Positions 1 to 6,893 of a DNA stretch of 10,830 bases are shown here, piece after piece; the stretch's first letter is position 1; each line of letters begins with the position of its first letter. A model generated the notes under the pieces. That model was not told the origin of the DNA. It did not search any database and worked only from the letters and a program-made list of their open reading frames with translations. Source of the DNA: JAUWOY01 sp034431315 (lineage in GTDB: Bacteria; Chloroflexota; Anaerolineae; VGOG01); NCBI GenBank assembly GCA_034431315.1, contig DAOUDK010000045.1:1-10830 (forward strand), written 5' to 3'. The position numbers and the translations under genes are program-made.

Positions 1-43
1 CTCTTGCGTTTTTTTTCGTGGTTGTTTGTGTTTGTTGGCTCAC
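1..43 (-). CDS. Start of an unidentified gene (partial, runs off window)
   Basis: A GTG codon at 43-41 opens a frame that stays open for 14 codons to the window edge and would read MSQQTQTTTKKNAR. A GAGG Shine-Dalgarno core lies 8 nt upstream (55-52), and a promoter ends at position 68, giving a leader of about 18 nt. Promoter, ribosome site and start line up on the same strand as the operon above, which is the main reason to believe it. The peptide is too short to assign; a Thr/Lys/Gln-rich, charged N-terminus would suit a cytoplasmic protein such as a regulator, but no family is claimed. Confidence 0.35.
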   Translation of the reverse strand, partial: MSQQTQTTTKKNAR

Positions 44-67
44 TATTATCACCTCACGTTTTTCCAA

Positions 68-96
68 ATCTTACTCTGGTAGTGTGTAAATGTCAA
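68..96 (-). promoter_or_regulatory. Candidate sigma-70 promoter for the gene leaving the window
   Basis: On the minus strand a perfect TTGACA (96-91) is followed by a 17-nt spacer and TAAGAT (73-68), which matches TATAAT at 4 of 6 positions. It lies in AT-rich sequence between the end of the permease remnant and the GTG start at 43, so it would begin a new transcription unit. A 12-bp inverted repeat overlaps its -35 region, suggesting regulation. Assignment rests on pattern and position only. Confidence 0.5.
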
Positions 97-124
97 AATG
101 TCTGTAGATTTAACACTTACACAC
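82..124. promoter_or_regulatory. Inverted repeat, likely operator of the edge promoter
   Basis: GTGTGTAAATGT (82-93) and ACACTTACACAC (113-124) are inverted copies matching at 11 of 12 bases with a 19-nt spacer. The inner arm overlaps the TTGACA -35 hexamer. A short direct repeat, AAATGTCA then AAATGTC (88-102), lies inside the structure. The arrangement is typical of a dimeric repressor site. It differs from the operator in front of the main operon, although both contain AAGTGT, so the same regulator is possible but not shown. Confidence 0.45.
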
Positions 125-153
125 CTTTAAGACCTCCATTTTTTGTTCGCCGA

Positions 154-195
154 AGGTCTCTGGCCGAGGCGGGACAGGGCTCGGTCTGGAGACCT
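154..195 (-). terminator. Imperfect stem-loop after the operon, terminator-like without a U tract
   Basis: AGGTCTC (154-160) pairs with GAGACCT (189-195), and CCGAG (164-168) pairs with CTCGG (180-184), separated by a small internal loop and an 11-nt apical loop. It starts 16 nt past the stop codon of the permease remnant, where an operon terminator would be expected. No run of U follows on the minus strand (the downstream tract is A-rich), so it is not a textbook intrinsic terminator. It may terminate transcription weakly, stabilise the mRNA 3' end, or be a repeat. Confidence 0.3.
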
Positions 196-210
196 TCACC
201 CAACTGCGAC

Positions 211-426
211 TTACACTCCTTTGAGGCCCGTAGCAGCGATGCCTTCCACGAACGACTTCTGGATGACGAAGTAGAAGATCACCACCGGTAAAGAGACAAA
301 GAAGGTGGCGGCCATAAAGAGCCCCCACTGGGTGCCGCCCTCCTGGCTGACGAAGTAGCGCAGGCCGATCTGCAAGGTGCGCATGTTCTTGCTGGTGGTG
401 ACGATGAGTGGCCAGAGGTGGCCGAA
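211..426 (-). pseudogene. 3' remnant of a MalG-type sugar ABC transporter permease
   Basis: The frame ending in TAA at 213-211 encodes about 71 residues typical of the C-terminus of carbohydrate permeases of the MalG type: HLWPLIVTTSKNMRTLQIGL, then a WGLFMAA transmembrane stretch, then a final segment ending IQKSFVEGIAATGLKG. Normal MalG proteins are about 270-290 residues, so the first ~200, including the EAA loop and the first transmembrane helices, are missing. No start codon or ribosome site belongs to this frame. It abuts the 3'-truncated MalF-type gene in a different frame, with the join around 421-430. Recognition of the family is firm; whether the loss is biological or an assembly error cannot be seen here. 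Confidence 0.8.
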
Positions 427-1265
427 GCGCGCCCCATAGCAAAGTGCTCGAAGGCCTCCCGGTAAAGAAGGTAAGTGATGGTAGTGGTAGCCCCCAGAGG
501 TCCCCCTTCCGTCATCACGTGCATCTGGGCGAATGCTTTGAGGGAGTTGATCACCCCAATGACCAGGATGTAGAAAGTCGTCGGCCCCAGCAACGGCCAG
601 GTGACCTTGCGGAACCGGGCCCACGTCCCTGCCCCGTCAATCTCGGCTGCTTCGTACAGAGTACGCGGGATGTTCTGCAGCCCGGCCAGGAAGATGATAA
701 TGTTGTATCCCATGCCGTGCCAGATACCCATGAGGATCAGCGCCGGCATCGCCAGGAGTGGGTCGCGCAACCAGCGCAGCGGCGAAAGCCCCAGCCTGAG
801 CAGGATGCTGTTGGCCAGGCCGTAATCGGCCGGGTGGTAGATCCACATCCAGACCACCGAGATGGCGACGGTTGAGGTGATGGTCGGCAAGAAGTAGGCG
901 GTGCGAAAGATGCCTACTCCCCGCAACCGCTGGTTGAGGAAGAGACCCACCGCCAACGAGATGGCCATGTTGAACGGAACCCCCAGGGCGTAATAAAAAC
1001 TGTTGCGTATGGCCATAAAAAAGTCGCGGGAGCCAATTTCGTCGGTGAACAGATAGCGATAGTTCTCCAGGCCAGCGAAAGAGGGTTTGAAAGGCAAGTT
1101 CCAGTTGGTTAGGCTGGCGTAGAAGGAGAAGAAGAGAGGAAAAAAGACGAAAACGGCGAAGACGATCAAGGTGGGCAGCAGGAAGAGATAAGCAGAGAAG
1201 GTCTCTTCCCCCCAGTTGCGCCACCAGTGGCCTGCCTTGCGTGTGAGCGCGGATTGTTGTATCAT
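279..1265 (-). CDS. MalF-type sugar ABC transporter permease, C-terminus lost by fusion
   Basis: Inner-membrane subunit of a CUT1-type ABC importer for sugars. The ATG at 1265 is chosen because an AGGAGG site sits 8 nt upstream; the open frame continues upstream to 1643 but there lies over the isomerase gene. Visible in order: TM1 (AYLFLLPTLIVFAVF), periplasmic loop, TM2-TM4, the cytoplasmic EAA loop that docks on the ATPase (EAAEIDGAGTWARFRKVTWP), TM5, then the conserved TEGGP and EAFEHFAMGRASA. At about residue 282 family similarity stops: the last transmembrane helix is absent and the frame reads nonsense to a TGA at 279. From there the other frame reads as a MalG-type C-terminus. The product should lack TM6 and is probably non-functional. 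No substrate-binding protein or ATPase is in the window. The gene follows the isomerase by 49 bp. Confidence 0.85.
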   Translation of the reverse strand: MIQQSALTRKAGHWWRNWGEETFSAYLFLLPTLIVFAVFVFFPLFFSFYASLTNWNLPFKPSFAGLENYRYLFTDEIGSRDFFMAIRNSFYYALGVPFNMAISLAVGLFLNQRLRGVGIFRTAYFLPTITSTVAISVVWMWIYHPADYGLANSILLRLGLSPLRWLRDPLLAMPALILMGIWHGMGYNIIIFLAGLQNIPRTLYEAAEIDGAGTWARFRKVTWPLLGPTTFYILVIGVINSLKAFAQMHVMTEGGPLGATTTITYLLYREAFEHFAMGRASATSGHSSSPPARTCAPCRSACATSSARRAAPSGGSLWPPPSLSLYRW

Positions 1266-1314
1266 TTCATCCACCTCCTCAAATATTCTCTGTGGCGCAA
1301 GATGGCGCCTTGTG

Positions 1315-2154
1315 CTACGCTTCTGCGCTGGCGGCGAAGCGGGCCGTACTGGAGATGCTCTCCACCAGCATCTGTTGTACCCGTTCGATCCCCAGCCCCA
1401 CCAGTTGTGTTCCCTTGATCTCCAGCGTGACCACCCCGGCAAAGCTTGTCTCAACCAACGTCGGCAGCCAGGTCTGACAAGGCACCCGCCCGTAGATGAA
1501 CGGGTAGTGGTCAACGCCCTGCTCGTCAACGTCGTGCACATGGACGTGACAGACGTGTTGCAGCCAGGTCTCATCCGGCACGTCACGGCGGCCAGCCCGT
1601 ACATCGTGGCCCATGTCCCAGCAGATGCCCAGGCGAGAGTCACCGATCTCCTCGACGATGCGCAGCACCTCGGCCCGCTCGGCGCCTATCTTGACCCGCC
1701 GGGGGTTGGGGGTCAGATCCTCCAGGGCGAAAACCAACGACGGGTAGCGCGCCAGGGGCCACTCCAGGAAGGCAACTGTATCAGCGTACAATTGCTCGTG
1801 GGGCCGGGTGGTCGAATGTGCCCCGTGCACGACCACCGTCGTGGGGCCGAAGCGGGCGGCGATGTCGAGCATTGGAGCATAGGCCGCCTCGACCTTCACC
1901 CGCCCTTGGCTGGCAAAGCCGGTGATGGCGTAAGGCTGCCGGAAGGGAGCGTGGAAGCACAGGGCGAATCCCAGCCGCCGACAGTCCTCCATCAGCAGTG
2001 GAAAGCGGGGCCAATCGGGGTCATTTGGCCACAGCTCGAATTCCAGCGCGGAAAGCCCCGCGGCCTGCAGTGGCTCCAGAAAGCCAGTCAGCGCCTCGCC
2101 GAAGGCCCAGAGCGGATGCATGTTGAAGCCGATCCTGGGAGTAGTTGTCGTCAA
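1315..2154 (-). CDS. Sugar phosphate isomerase/epimerase (xylose-isomerase-like TIM barrel)
   Basis: A 279-residue protein of the AP-endonuclease-2 / xylose-isomerase-like TIM-barrel superfamily, which isomerises or epimerises sugars with a divalent metal. Likely metal ligands at the ends of barrel strands: E145 (FALED), D180 and H183 (CWDMGH), H205/H207 (HVHVHD) and E245 (LEIKG). Strand 1 is PRIGFNMHP. The TTG at 2154 is chosen because GGAGG lies 5 nt upstream and the length then fits the family. A longer in-frame ATG at 2256 would translate through a tandem duplication and a hairpin repeat into a low-complexity Ser/Pro/Thr leader, which is unlikely. Beside a kinase, a permease and a SorC regulator it probably acts on the imported sugar. 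The exact substrate cannot be read from sequence. Confidence 0.85.
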   Translation of the reverse strand: MTTTTPRIGFNMHPLWAFGEALTGFLEPLQAAGLSALEFELWPNDPDWPRFPLLMEDCRRLGFALCFHAPFRQPYAITGFASQGRVKVEAAYAPMLDIAARFGPTTVVVHGAHSTTRPHEQLYADTVAFLEWPLARYPSLVFALEDLTPNPRRVKIGAERAEVLRIVEEIGDSRLGICWDMGHDVRAGRRDVPDETWLQHVCHVHVHDVDEQGVDHYPFIYGRVPCQTWLPTLVETSFAGVVTLEIKGTQLVGLGIERVQQMLVESISSTARFAASAEA

Positions 2155-2175
2155 GAGTGCCTCCACAAGGTCAGG

Positions 2176-2199
2176 ACTGGAGATGGGACTGGAGATGGG
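2176..2199. repeat. Two perfect tandem copies of a 12-bp unit
   Basis: ACTGGAGATGGG occurs twice head to tail (2176-2187 and 2188-2199), immediately next to the hairpin repeat at 2201-2262. It lies in the 125-bp gap between the ADP-ribosylglycohydrolase stop and the isomerase TTG start, just upstream of the isomerase ribosome site. Confidence 0.85.
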
Positions 2200-2200
2200 A

Positions 2201-2262
2201 TTCGTAGTAGCGACTTCAGTCGCTTTGGCTCCACTGTGGACGACTGAAGTCGTCACTACGAA
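2201..2262. repeat. Intergenic hairpin repeat, 22-bp arms
   Basis: Arms 2201-2222 and 2241-2262 are inverted copies matching at 20 of 22 bases, with an 18-nt loop. Each arm holds a smaller inverted repeat, CGACT-TC-AGTCG, so the structure is nested. It occupies most of the gap between two genes of one operon. The T run lies on the 5' side of the minus-strand hairpin, so it is not an intrinsic terminator for this operon. It looks like a REP- or MITE-like dispersed element; no target duplication is visible at its edges. Confidence 0.75.
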
Positions 2263-2279
2263 AAAACGCCAGTGTCCAG

Positions 2280-3299
2280 TCAGGATTTTGAGATGCTGAC
2301 CAACCCACGTGCCACCGCTGCCAGGTCGAGCCCGTTGACCCGCTCGACCTCGGCCAGCATGGCGCGATCCACGGCTGCGATACCTCGCAGCGCGCCACAG
2401 ATGGCCCCCGCGATAGCCCCGATGGTGTCGGTGTCGCCGCCGATATTAGCCGCGTAGCGCACGGCCCGCATCGGGTCGCCCTCGGCCAGGGCCACCAGCC
2501 CGAAGGCGGTGGGGATGCTTTCGGTGACCAACATGTCCACGCCGACGTAATCGTACAATGCCTGCAGGGCTTTGGCCTCGCCCTCGGCCTCACGCGCCAG
2601 GCGAACCGCCAGAGCGATGCGCCGCTCCAGCGGCGGCGTCCAGACACAGGCCCCATGCTGACGGCCACGGATCGCCCCTTCCGTCGCTGCTTCCAACACG
2701 GCTTCGAGAGTAGCGTCATCGCGCATCGCCTCGGCAACGGCACAAGCCACGGCTGCCGCGCCAGAGATGGCCAGCGTCGTGCCGTGGGTGGGCAGACAGG
2801 CCTCAACCGTGTCCTGCAGCGCCCCTTCCAGATTCCCGGCGTTGACAATGCCTACCGGAGCAATCCGCATGGCCGCGCCGTTGGTCTTGCCCTGGCGTCC
2901 GCTCTGGCGGGGAGACTCTCCGGCTCGTAACGCCTCCAACGCCCGGCGCGTGCTGGGCCCCAGATAGAGCGCCAGGTGCTCGCTCTGCGCTGCTGCCCAG
3001 TCGAGCATGGCCTGGGCAACAGCCTCGGCGCGCATCTGTCCATCGCGGAGATAGACCTCGGCCAAAGCCAGGGCCTGCTCGGTGTCGTCAGTGACGCGAC
3101 CCCGGCGCAACGCGGCGTGCGGGTGCCAACCGGGTGGGGGGACTAGGTTGGCGACGCGACCGTACTCCGCCGCGATTTGTTCCGGCGTCAGGAACTCGGT
3201 GGGCATCCCCAACGCATCTCCCAGGGCCAGCGTGGCCAGGCAACCATAGGCTTTATCAAATTGTGAATTGTGAATTGCGAATGGCGAATCACGTTTCAC
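2280..3299 (-). CDS. ADP-ribosylglycohydrolase family protein
   Basis: A 339-residue member of the DraG/ARH family, cytoplasmic hydrolases that use two Mg ions to cleave N- or O-glycosidic bonds of ADP-ribose or related ribosides. Metal-site motifs are intact: GDALG (27-31), TDDT (70-73), GAAMRIAPVG (141-150) and GGDTDT (287-292). The GTG start at 3299 shares the sequence GTGA with the regulator's stop codon, and GAGG lies 6 nt upstream, so translation is probably coupled. Residues 4-14 (DSPFAIHNSQF) are encoded by short heptamer tandem repeats; real similarity begins at KAYGCLATLALGD. In sugar gene clusters such proteins may remove ribosyl or related groups from small molecules rather than from proteins; that role here is inference. 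Confidence 0.9.
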   Translation of the reverse strand: MKRDSPFAIHNSQFDKAYGCLATLALGDALGMPTEFLTPEQIAAEYGRVANLVPPPGWHPHAALRRGRVTDDTEQALALAEVYLRDGQMRAEAVAQAMLDWAAAQSEHLALYLGPSTRRALEALRAGESPRQSGRQGKTNGAAMRIAPVGIVNAGNLEGALQDTVEACLPTHGTTLAISGAAAVACAVAEAMRDDATLEAVLEAATEGAIRGRQHGACVWTPPLERRIALAVRLAREAEGEAKALQALYDYVGVDMLVTESIPTAFGLVALAEGDPMRAVRYAANIGGDTDTIGAIAGAICGALRGIAAVDRAMLAEVERVNGLDLAAVARGLVSISKS

Positions 3300-3306
3300 G
3301 TTTCAC
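3255..3306 (-). repeat. Back-to-back heptamer repeats across the regulator/hydrolase junction
   Basis: On the minus strand two copies of GTGAAAC (3306-3293) are followed after three bases by degenerate ATTCNNN heptads (3289-3255), of which ATTCACA is perfectly repeated. The array covers the regulator stop codon, the GTG start of the hydrolase and its first dozen codons. The unit is seven bases, so a change in copy number after the GTG would shift the hydrolase frame. Confidence 0.8.
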
Positions 3307-4255
3307 CTCTGTGCTTCTCCAGTATCGCCTCGGCGGTAACGGTATCCGTCACCAGCACGTTCAAGCATCCTCCCCGCAGCGCGCCCAGGATGGCAGCGAC
3401 TTTTTCCTCACCCCCGGCGATGCCGGTCACATGATCCAACTCCCTCAATTGCTCCAAAGGGATGCCGATGACACCAGGCTCGACGAGGCACTGCCGTCCC
3501 TGGGCATCAAAGAAGCGCCCGCAGAGATCGCCTACCGCTCCCCGCCGCTCCAACTCCAGCAAAAGGGAGGCGTCCATGTAACCGGCAAAGAGCATGGAGG
3601 ATTGGCGTTGTAAGGCAAAGTGGCCGATGCCCACCAGAACCACGTCGAGTTTGGGCCAACTCTGGATCACCGACGCCACATCGGCCACCTGGAACAGCGC
3701 CTGGCAGGTTGATGGGTCGCTGACAAAGGCCGGTGCATAGAGAGCCAACCAACTGCCGCTGAAAGCCTCGGCCAACCCCCGGGCCAGGTCATTCACCTGA
3801 AACGACGGGGAGATTTGCCCTAATCCGCCGATCAGGGGGAAGACCTGCACCTCGGCCTGTCGCTCGGCGCCCAGCGCCTCGACGACGGCGTGCAGGGTGC
3901 GCCCCCAGCCAATGCCCACCAGATTACCGTTGTTGAGCGTGGAGCGCAGGTACTTGGCTGTCGCGAGGCCAAGGCGTCGCCGCAGCAGTTCGCCGCTCGC
4001 CCCTTCGCCAGCCACTACCACCGCTTGTCGAAGATGAAAAGCTTTTTCCAGACGAGTCTCCAGCTCCTCAAAGGTGGCAAAGGGATCCACCACCGTGATC
4101 TGGACGACCCCCTCCTGGCGAGCCTGCGCCAGCAGCCGGGAGACAGTGGGCCGGGAAACGCCCAATTCCTGGGCTACCTGTTGTTGCGTAAGGTTGTCTT
4201 CGTAATACAGCCGGGCTGCCTGAAGGATCAAACGTAACTCTTCGCCAGAACTCAT
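3296..4255 (-). CDS. SorC-family sugar-responsive transcriptional regulator
   Basis: A 319-residue protein with the two-part SorC/DeoR-type layout: an N-terminal helix-turn-helix (about residues 24-44, LTQQQVAQELGVSRPTVSRL) and a large sugar-phosphate-binding domain (about 60-319) with typical GIGWGRTL and VVLVGIG segments. Family members bind phosphorylated sugars and repress or activate the operon they sit in. The ATG at 4255 overlaps the kinase stop as ATGA, indicating translational coupling. Being encoded inside the operon suggests autoregulation; the inverted repeats around the 10653-10681 promoter are the obvious candidate target. The inducer is probably a phosphorylated intermediate made by the kinase, which is inference. 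Confidence 0.9.
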   Translation of the reverse strand: MSSGEELRLILQAARLYYEDNLTQQQVAQELGVSRPTVSRLLAQARQEGVVQITVVDPFATFEELETRLEKAFHLRQAVVVAGEGASGELLRRRLGLATAKYLRSTLNNGNLVGIGWGRTLHAVVEALGAERQAEVQVFPLIGGLGQISPSFQVNDLARGLAEAFSGSWLALYAPAFVSDPSTCQALFQVADVASVIQSWPKLDVVLVGIGHFALQRQSSMLFAGYMDASLLLELERRGAVGDLCGRFFDAQGRQCLVEPGVIGIPLEQLRELDHVTGIAGGEEKVAAILGALRGGCLNVLVTDTVTAEAILEKHRGET

Positions 4256-5755
4256 GATATTGCCTTTCTGTCCATCTGGCTCAGGCGCGAGAAGGTGGGT
4301 TGCAAAGCCGGATAGAGACCCCGCCAGAGGGAGAACAATGCTCTATAGATGGTAGTGTGAGCGGCTTGCGGCTCGAACGTGGCCGCTGGATGCGTCATGG
4401 CAGCGGCCGCGCCGCTCAATCCGTCGAAGGCGCCTGTGCCGACGGCTGCCAGGATCGCCGCGCCCAGACAAGCCGCGTCGGAGACGGCCATCTGCTGCAC
4501 AGGCAGCCCGGTGACGTCGGCCTTGATCTGGTTCCAGAAGGCAGAGCGCGCACCCCCGCCAGAGACGCGCAGTACCTCTGGACGCATTTCGGCGGCGGTT
4601 AGGCAACGCTCCAGTACGTCCCTCACAGCAAAGGCCACCCCTTCGTAGACGGCGCGGGCGCAGTGAGCACGGGTGTGATGGTCGGTCAGCCCGACGAGGG
4701 CTCCCCGGGCGGCGTTGTCCCAGACCGGCGCTCGCTCCGCCACGCAGGTAGAGCAGGAAAAGCAGCCCCTCGGCTCCCGGCGCGACGGCGGACGCCTCGG
4801 CTTCCATCTGCACGAAATCGGATTCGCCTCCGTAGAAACCTCGCGCCAGCCACTCGAGCGCGGCGCCGCCCATTTGCATCGGCCCACCGATCCAGTGTCG
4901 CCCTCCCACCAGTGGCGAGCTGAAGACCCCGTCCCCCTCGACGGGCCGGTCTGTCACCAGGGCCACCACTTCCGACGTGCCGGCCACGTCCACCGCGCAG
5001 CCCGGCTCGACTCCCCCGCAGCCAACGATGTCGCACCAGGCGTCTATGGTGCCGATCACCACTGGCGTGCCAACGGGCAGGCCGGTGAGAGCCGCTGCGC
5101 CCGGCGTCACCGGGCCGACCGCGTCGGTGGGAGACAGAGCGGGGGGCATTTTCTCCGGCTCCACCCCCAACAGGGCCAGGTAGTCGGCGTGGTAGTGCTC
5201 CGTCTCTGGATGAAGGAGACAGAAGCCACTGTTGACGTCGGTGGCAATGCACCCGGTCAATTGCAGGGCGATGAAATCCTTGGGCTGCACGATGGCGGTG
5301 CAGCGATTCCAGTCATCGGGGCGGTGTTTTTTCAGCCACAGCAACCGGGCCGGGGGCTGCGTCGCGCCGGTGATGAAAGGATAGCCCGTCCAGGCGCGCG
5401 CCTGCTGCGGCGTGACATGCTCCGCCAGCCAGGCGGCTTCGGCGACGGCGCGCCGATCGCTCCAGACGATGGCCCGGCCCAGCGATCTGCCATCGGCGGC
5501 AATCAGCACGTGTCCGGGCGTTTGCCCGCTCAATCCTACGGCCGCGATCTGGTCTGCGTCTGCCCCGGTCAGCACCTCCCGCAGCGCGGCGCGAGTGGCC
5601 TCCCACCATTCCACCGGCTCCTGCTCGGCCCAGCCGGGGTGAGGCGCGTAGGGCCGGTATCCTCGCCGGACCAGGCACAGCAACTGCCCGGCCTCGTCAA
5701 AGAGGCCAACCTTGACAGCCGATGTGCCCAGATCGAGTCCGATGAACAAGTCCAT
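4252..5755 (-). pseudogene. FGGY-family carbohydrate kinase (xylulokinase-like), +1 frameshift
   Basis: ATP-dependent sugar kinase of the FGGY family. The first frame, from ATG 5755 (TGATG overlap with the Fe-S gene stop), carries the N-terminal phosphate loop FIGLDLGTSAVKVGLFD, the IVQPKDFIALQLTG segment, the likely catalytic Asp in GTIDAWCD (about residue 240) and AGTSEVV. It breaks in LLFLLYLRG. One base on, at 4737, the second frame continues with ERAPVWDNAARG and reaches the FGGY signature VSGGGARSAFWNQIKADVTG and a TGA at 4252. Removing one G near 4738 restores YLRGERAPVWD and a protein of about 500 residues, the normal length. There is no slippery heptamer, so programmed shifting is unlikely; either a real mutation or a sequencing error. 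Substrate is uncertain: xylulose-like sugars are the commonest in this subfamily. Confidence 0.88.
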
Positions 5756-6891
5756 CACCTGAATCTCTGTCGCACCTGGCTGCGGATGTACTGGAACTGC
5801 GTCACGCAGGCCGGGCAGGCGGTGAGCACAATCTGTGCCCCGGTGCTCTCGGCCTCTTTGAACCGCTCCACGCCGGTGCGGTCGGTGAAATCGGCATAAT
5901 CGTAGCGCACAAAAGACCCCGCTCCGCAGCAGTAAGCATCGCGCCCGTGGCGTGGCATCTCGGCCAGCCGCATCCCAGGCATGGCCTCGATGATGGTGCG
6001 CGGTGCCTCGTAGACCCCCAGGCCACGCCCCAGTGTGCAGGGGTCGTGATAGGTGACAATCGTGCCGGGCTGGTAGACGTCGAACCGGAGGCGGCCGGCA
6101 TCCACCTGGCGGGCGATCTCTTCGGTCACGTGGACGATTTCGAAAGGCAGCGACTCGCCCAGCACCTCAGGCACATCCTCGCGGAAGGTCCGCATACATC
6201 CAGGGCACTTAAAGACCACCCGCTCGACGCCCAGTGCCTTCAGCGCGTCCACGTTGTGGTGCATCACTTCGGCCGCCCGCTCGCGCTGACCAGCGGCCAT
6301 AAACGGGTGCCCGCAGCACCACTCGTCGCTGAGCACGGTGAAGCGGAGCCCAGAGGCGGCCAGGACGGCGTAGGTGTCGCGGGCCAGCGTGCTCCGCACG
6401 TAGGCCGGCGTGCAGCCTACGAAGAAGGCCACCGGCGCGGCCCGATCCACCCGCGAGCGCTCCTTCAGCCAGCCCAGTCGCCGCTCGTGGGGCTTGTCAT
6501 AGAGATTGTGCGTCTCGGCCAGGCCGTCGGCAGCGGCAGCCAGCCCCGGTGGGATCAGTCCCCGCGCCGCCAGGTCTTCCCGCATGGCGGCGAAAATCTT
6601 GACGGTGTCAATGTACTTGAAGCAGTGCTCGGCGCAGGCGCGGCACTCCGTGCAGGCGAAGACCCGTCTGATGAGCGACTCGTCGTACTCCAATTCGCCT
6701 TCCAGCAAAGCGCGGGCGATGGCGATGCGACCCCGTGCCCCGTAGGACTCGAACGCGCCCCAGGTGTAGGAGGGGCAGAGATTGGCCGGCCCCAGCCAGG
6801 AGAGGTCGAAGCAGAAGGCGCAGCGCAAACACTCGTAGATGGGTTGGGCGACGGATGGCAGGTGCAATGCTCGTTTGTCAAGTTCGGCCAT
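5755..6891 (-). CDS. Fe-S protein with two CCG domains (GlcF/GlpC/LutA-like)
   Basis: A 378-residue electron-transfer subunit of the heterodisulfide-reductase-like group. Two [4Fe-4S] sites are visible: C21-x2-C24-x2-C27 with C39-P, and C80-x2-C83-x2-C86-x3-C90, the latter followed by F instead of the usual P. The C-terminal half holds two CCG modules: VGCTPAY with EWCCGHP, and HDPCTLGR with AYCCGAG and CPAC. Such proteins pass electrons from a flavin dehydrogenase to quinone or another acceptor at the membrane; none of the sequence looks transmembrane. The ATG at 6891 is chosen, 2 nt after the AlkD-like stop; an upstream GTG at 6969 would overlap that gene deeply. Its natural partner is the FAD oxidase at 7854-9254, from which it is separated by the AlkD-like gene. 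Confidence 0.88.
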   Translation of the reverse strand: MAELDKRALHLPSVAQPIYECLRCAFCFDLSWLGPANLCPSYTWGAFESYGARGRIAIARALLEGELEYDESLIRRVFACTECRACAEHCFKYIDTVKIFAAMREDLAARGLIPPGLAAAADGLAETHNLYDKPHERRLGWLKERSRVDRAAPVAFFVGCTPAYVRSTLARDTYAVLAASGLRFTVLSDEWCCGHPFMAAGQRERAAEVMHHNVDALKALGVERVVFKCPGCMRTFREDVPEVLGESLPFEIVHVTEEIARQVDAGRLRFDVYQPGTIVTYHDPCTLGRGLGVYEAPRTIIEAMPGMRLAEMPRHGRDAYCCGAGSFVRYDYADFTDRTGVERFKEAESTGAQIVLTACPACVTQFQYIRSQVRQRFR

Positions 6892-6893
6892 TT

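Noticed and set aside
1266..1643. Upstream extension of the permease frame to 1643
   Set aside because: It overlaps the isomerase in another frame; the ATG at 1265 has a strong AGGAGG site and begins a normal permease N-terminus.
1216..2247. 343-residue open frame on the plus strand
   Set aside because: Antisense to the isomerase, whose metal-site motifs are intact on the other strand.
2155..2256. Longer N-terminus of the isomerase from ATG 2256
   Set aside because: It would be encoded by the hairpin and tandem repeats, has no family similarity, and a TTG with a good ribosome site gives the normal length.
3255..3306. CRISPR-like array
   Set aside because: Units are 7 bp, contiguous and without spacers.
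4715..5899. 394-residue open frame on the plus strand
   Set aside because: Antisense to the FGGY kinase; composition typical of a complementary-frame artefact, with no family features.
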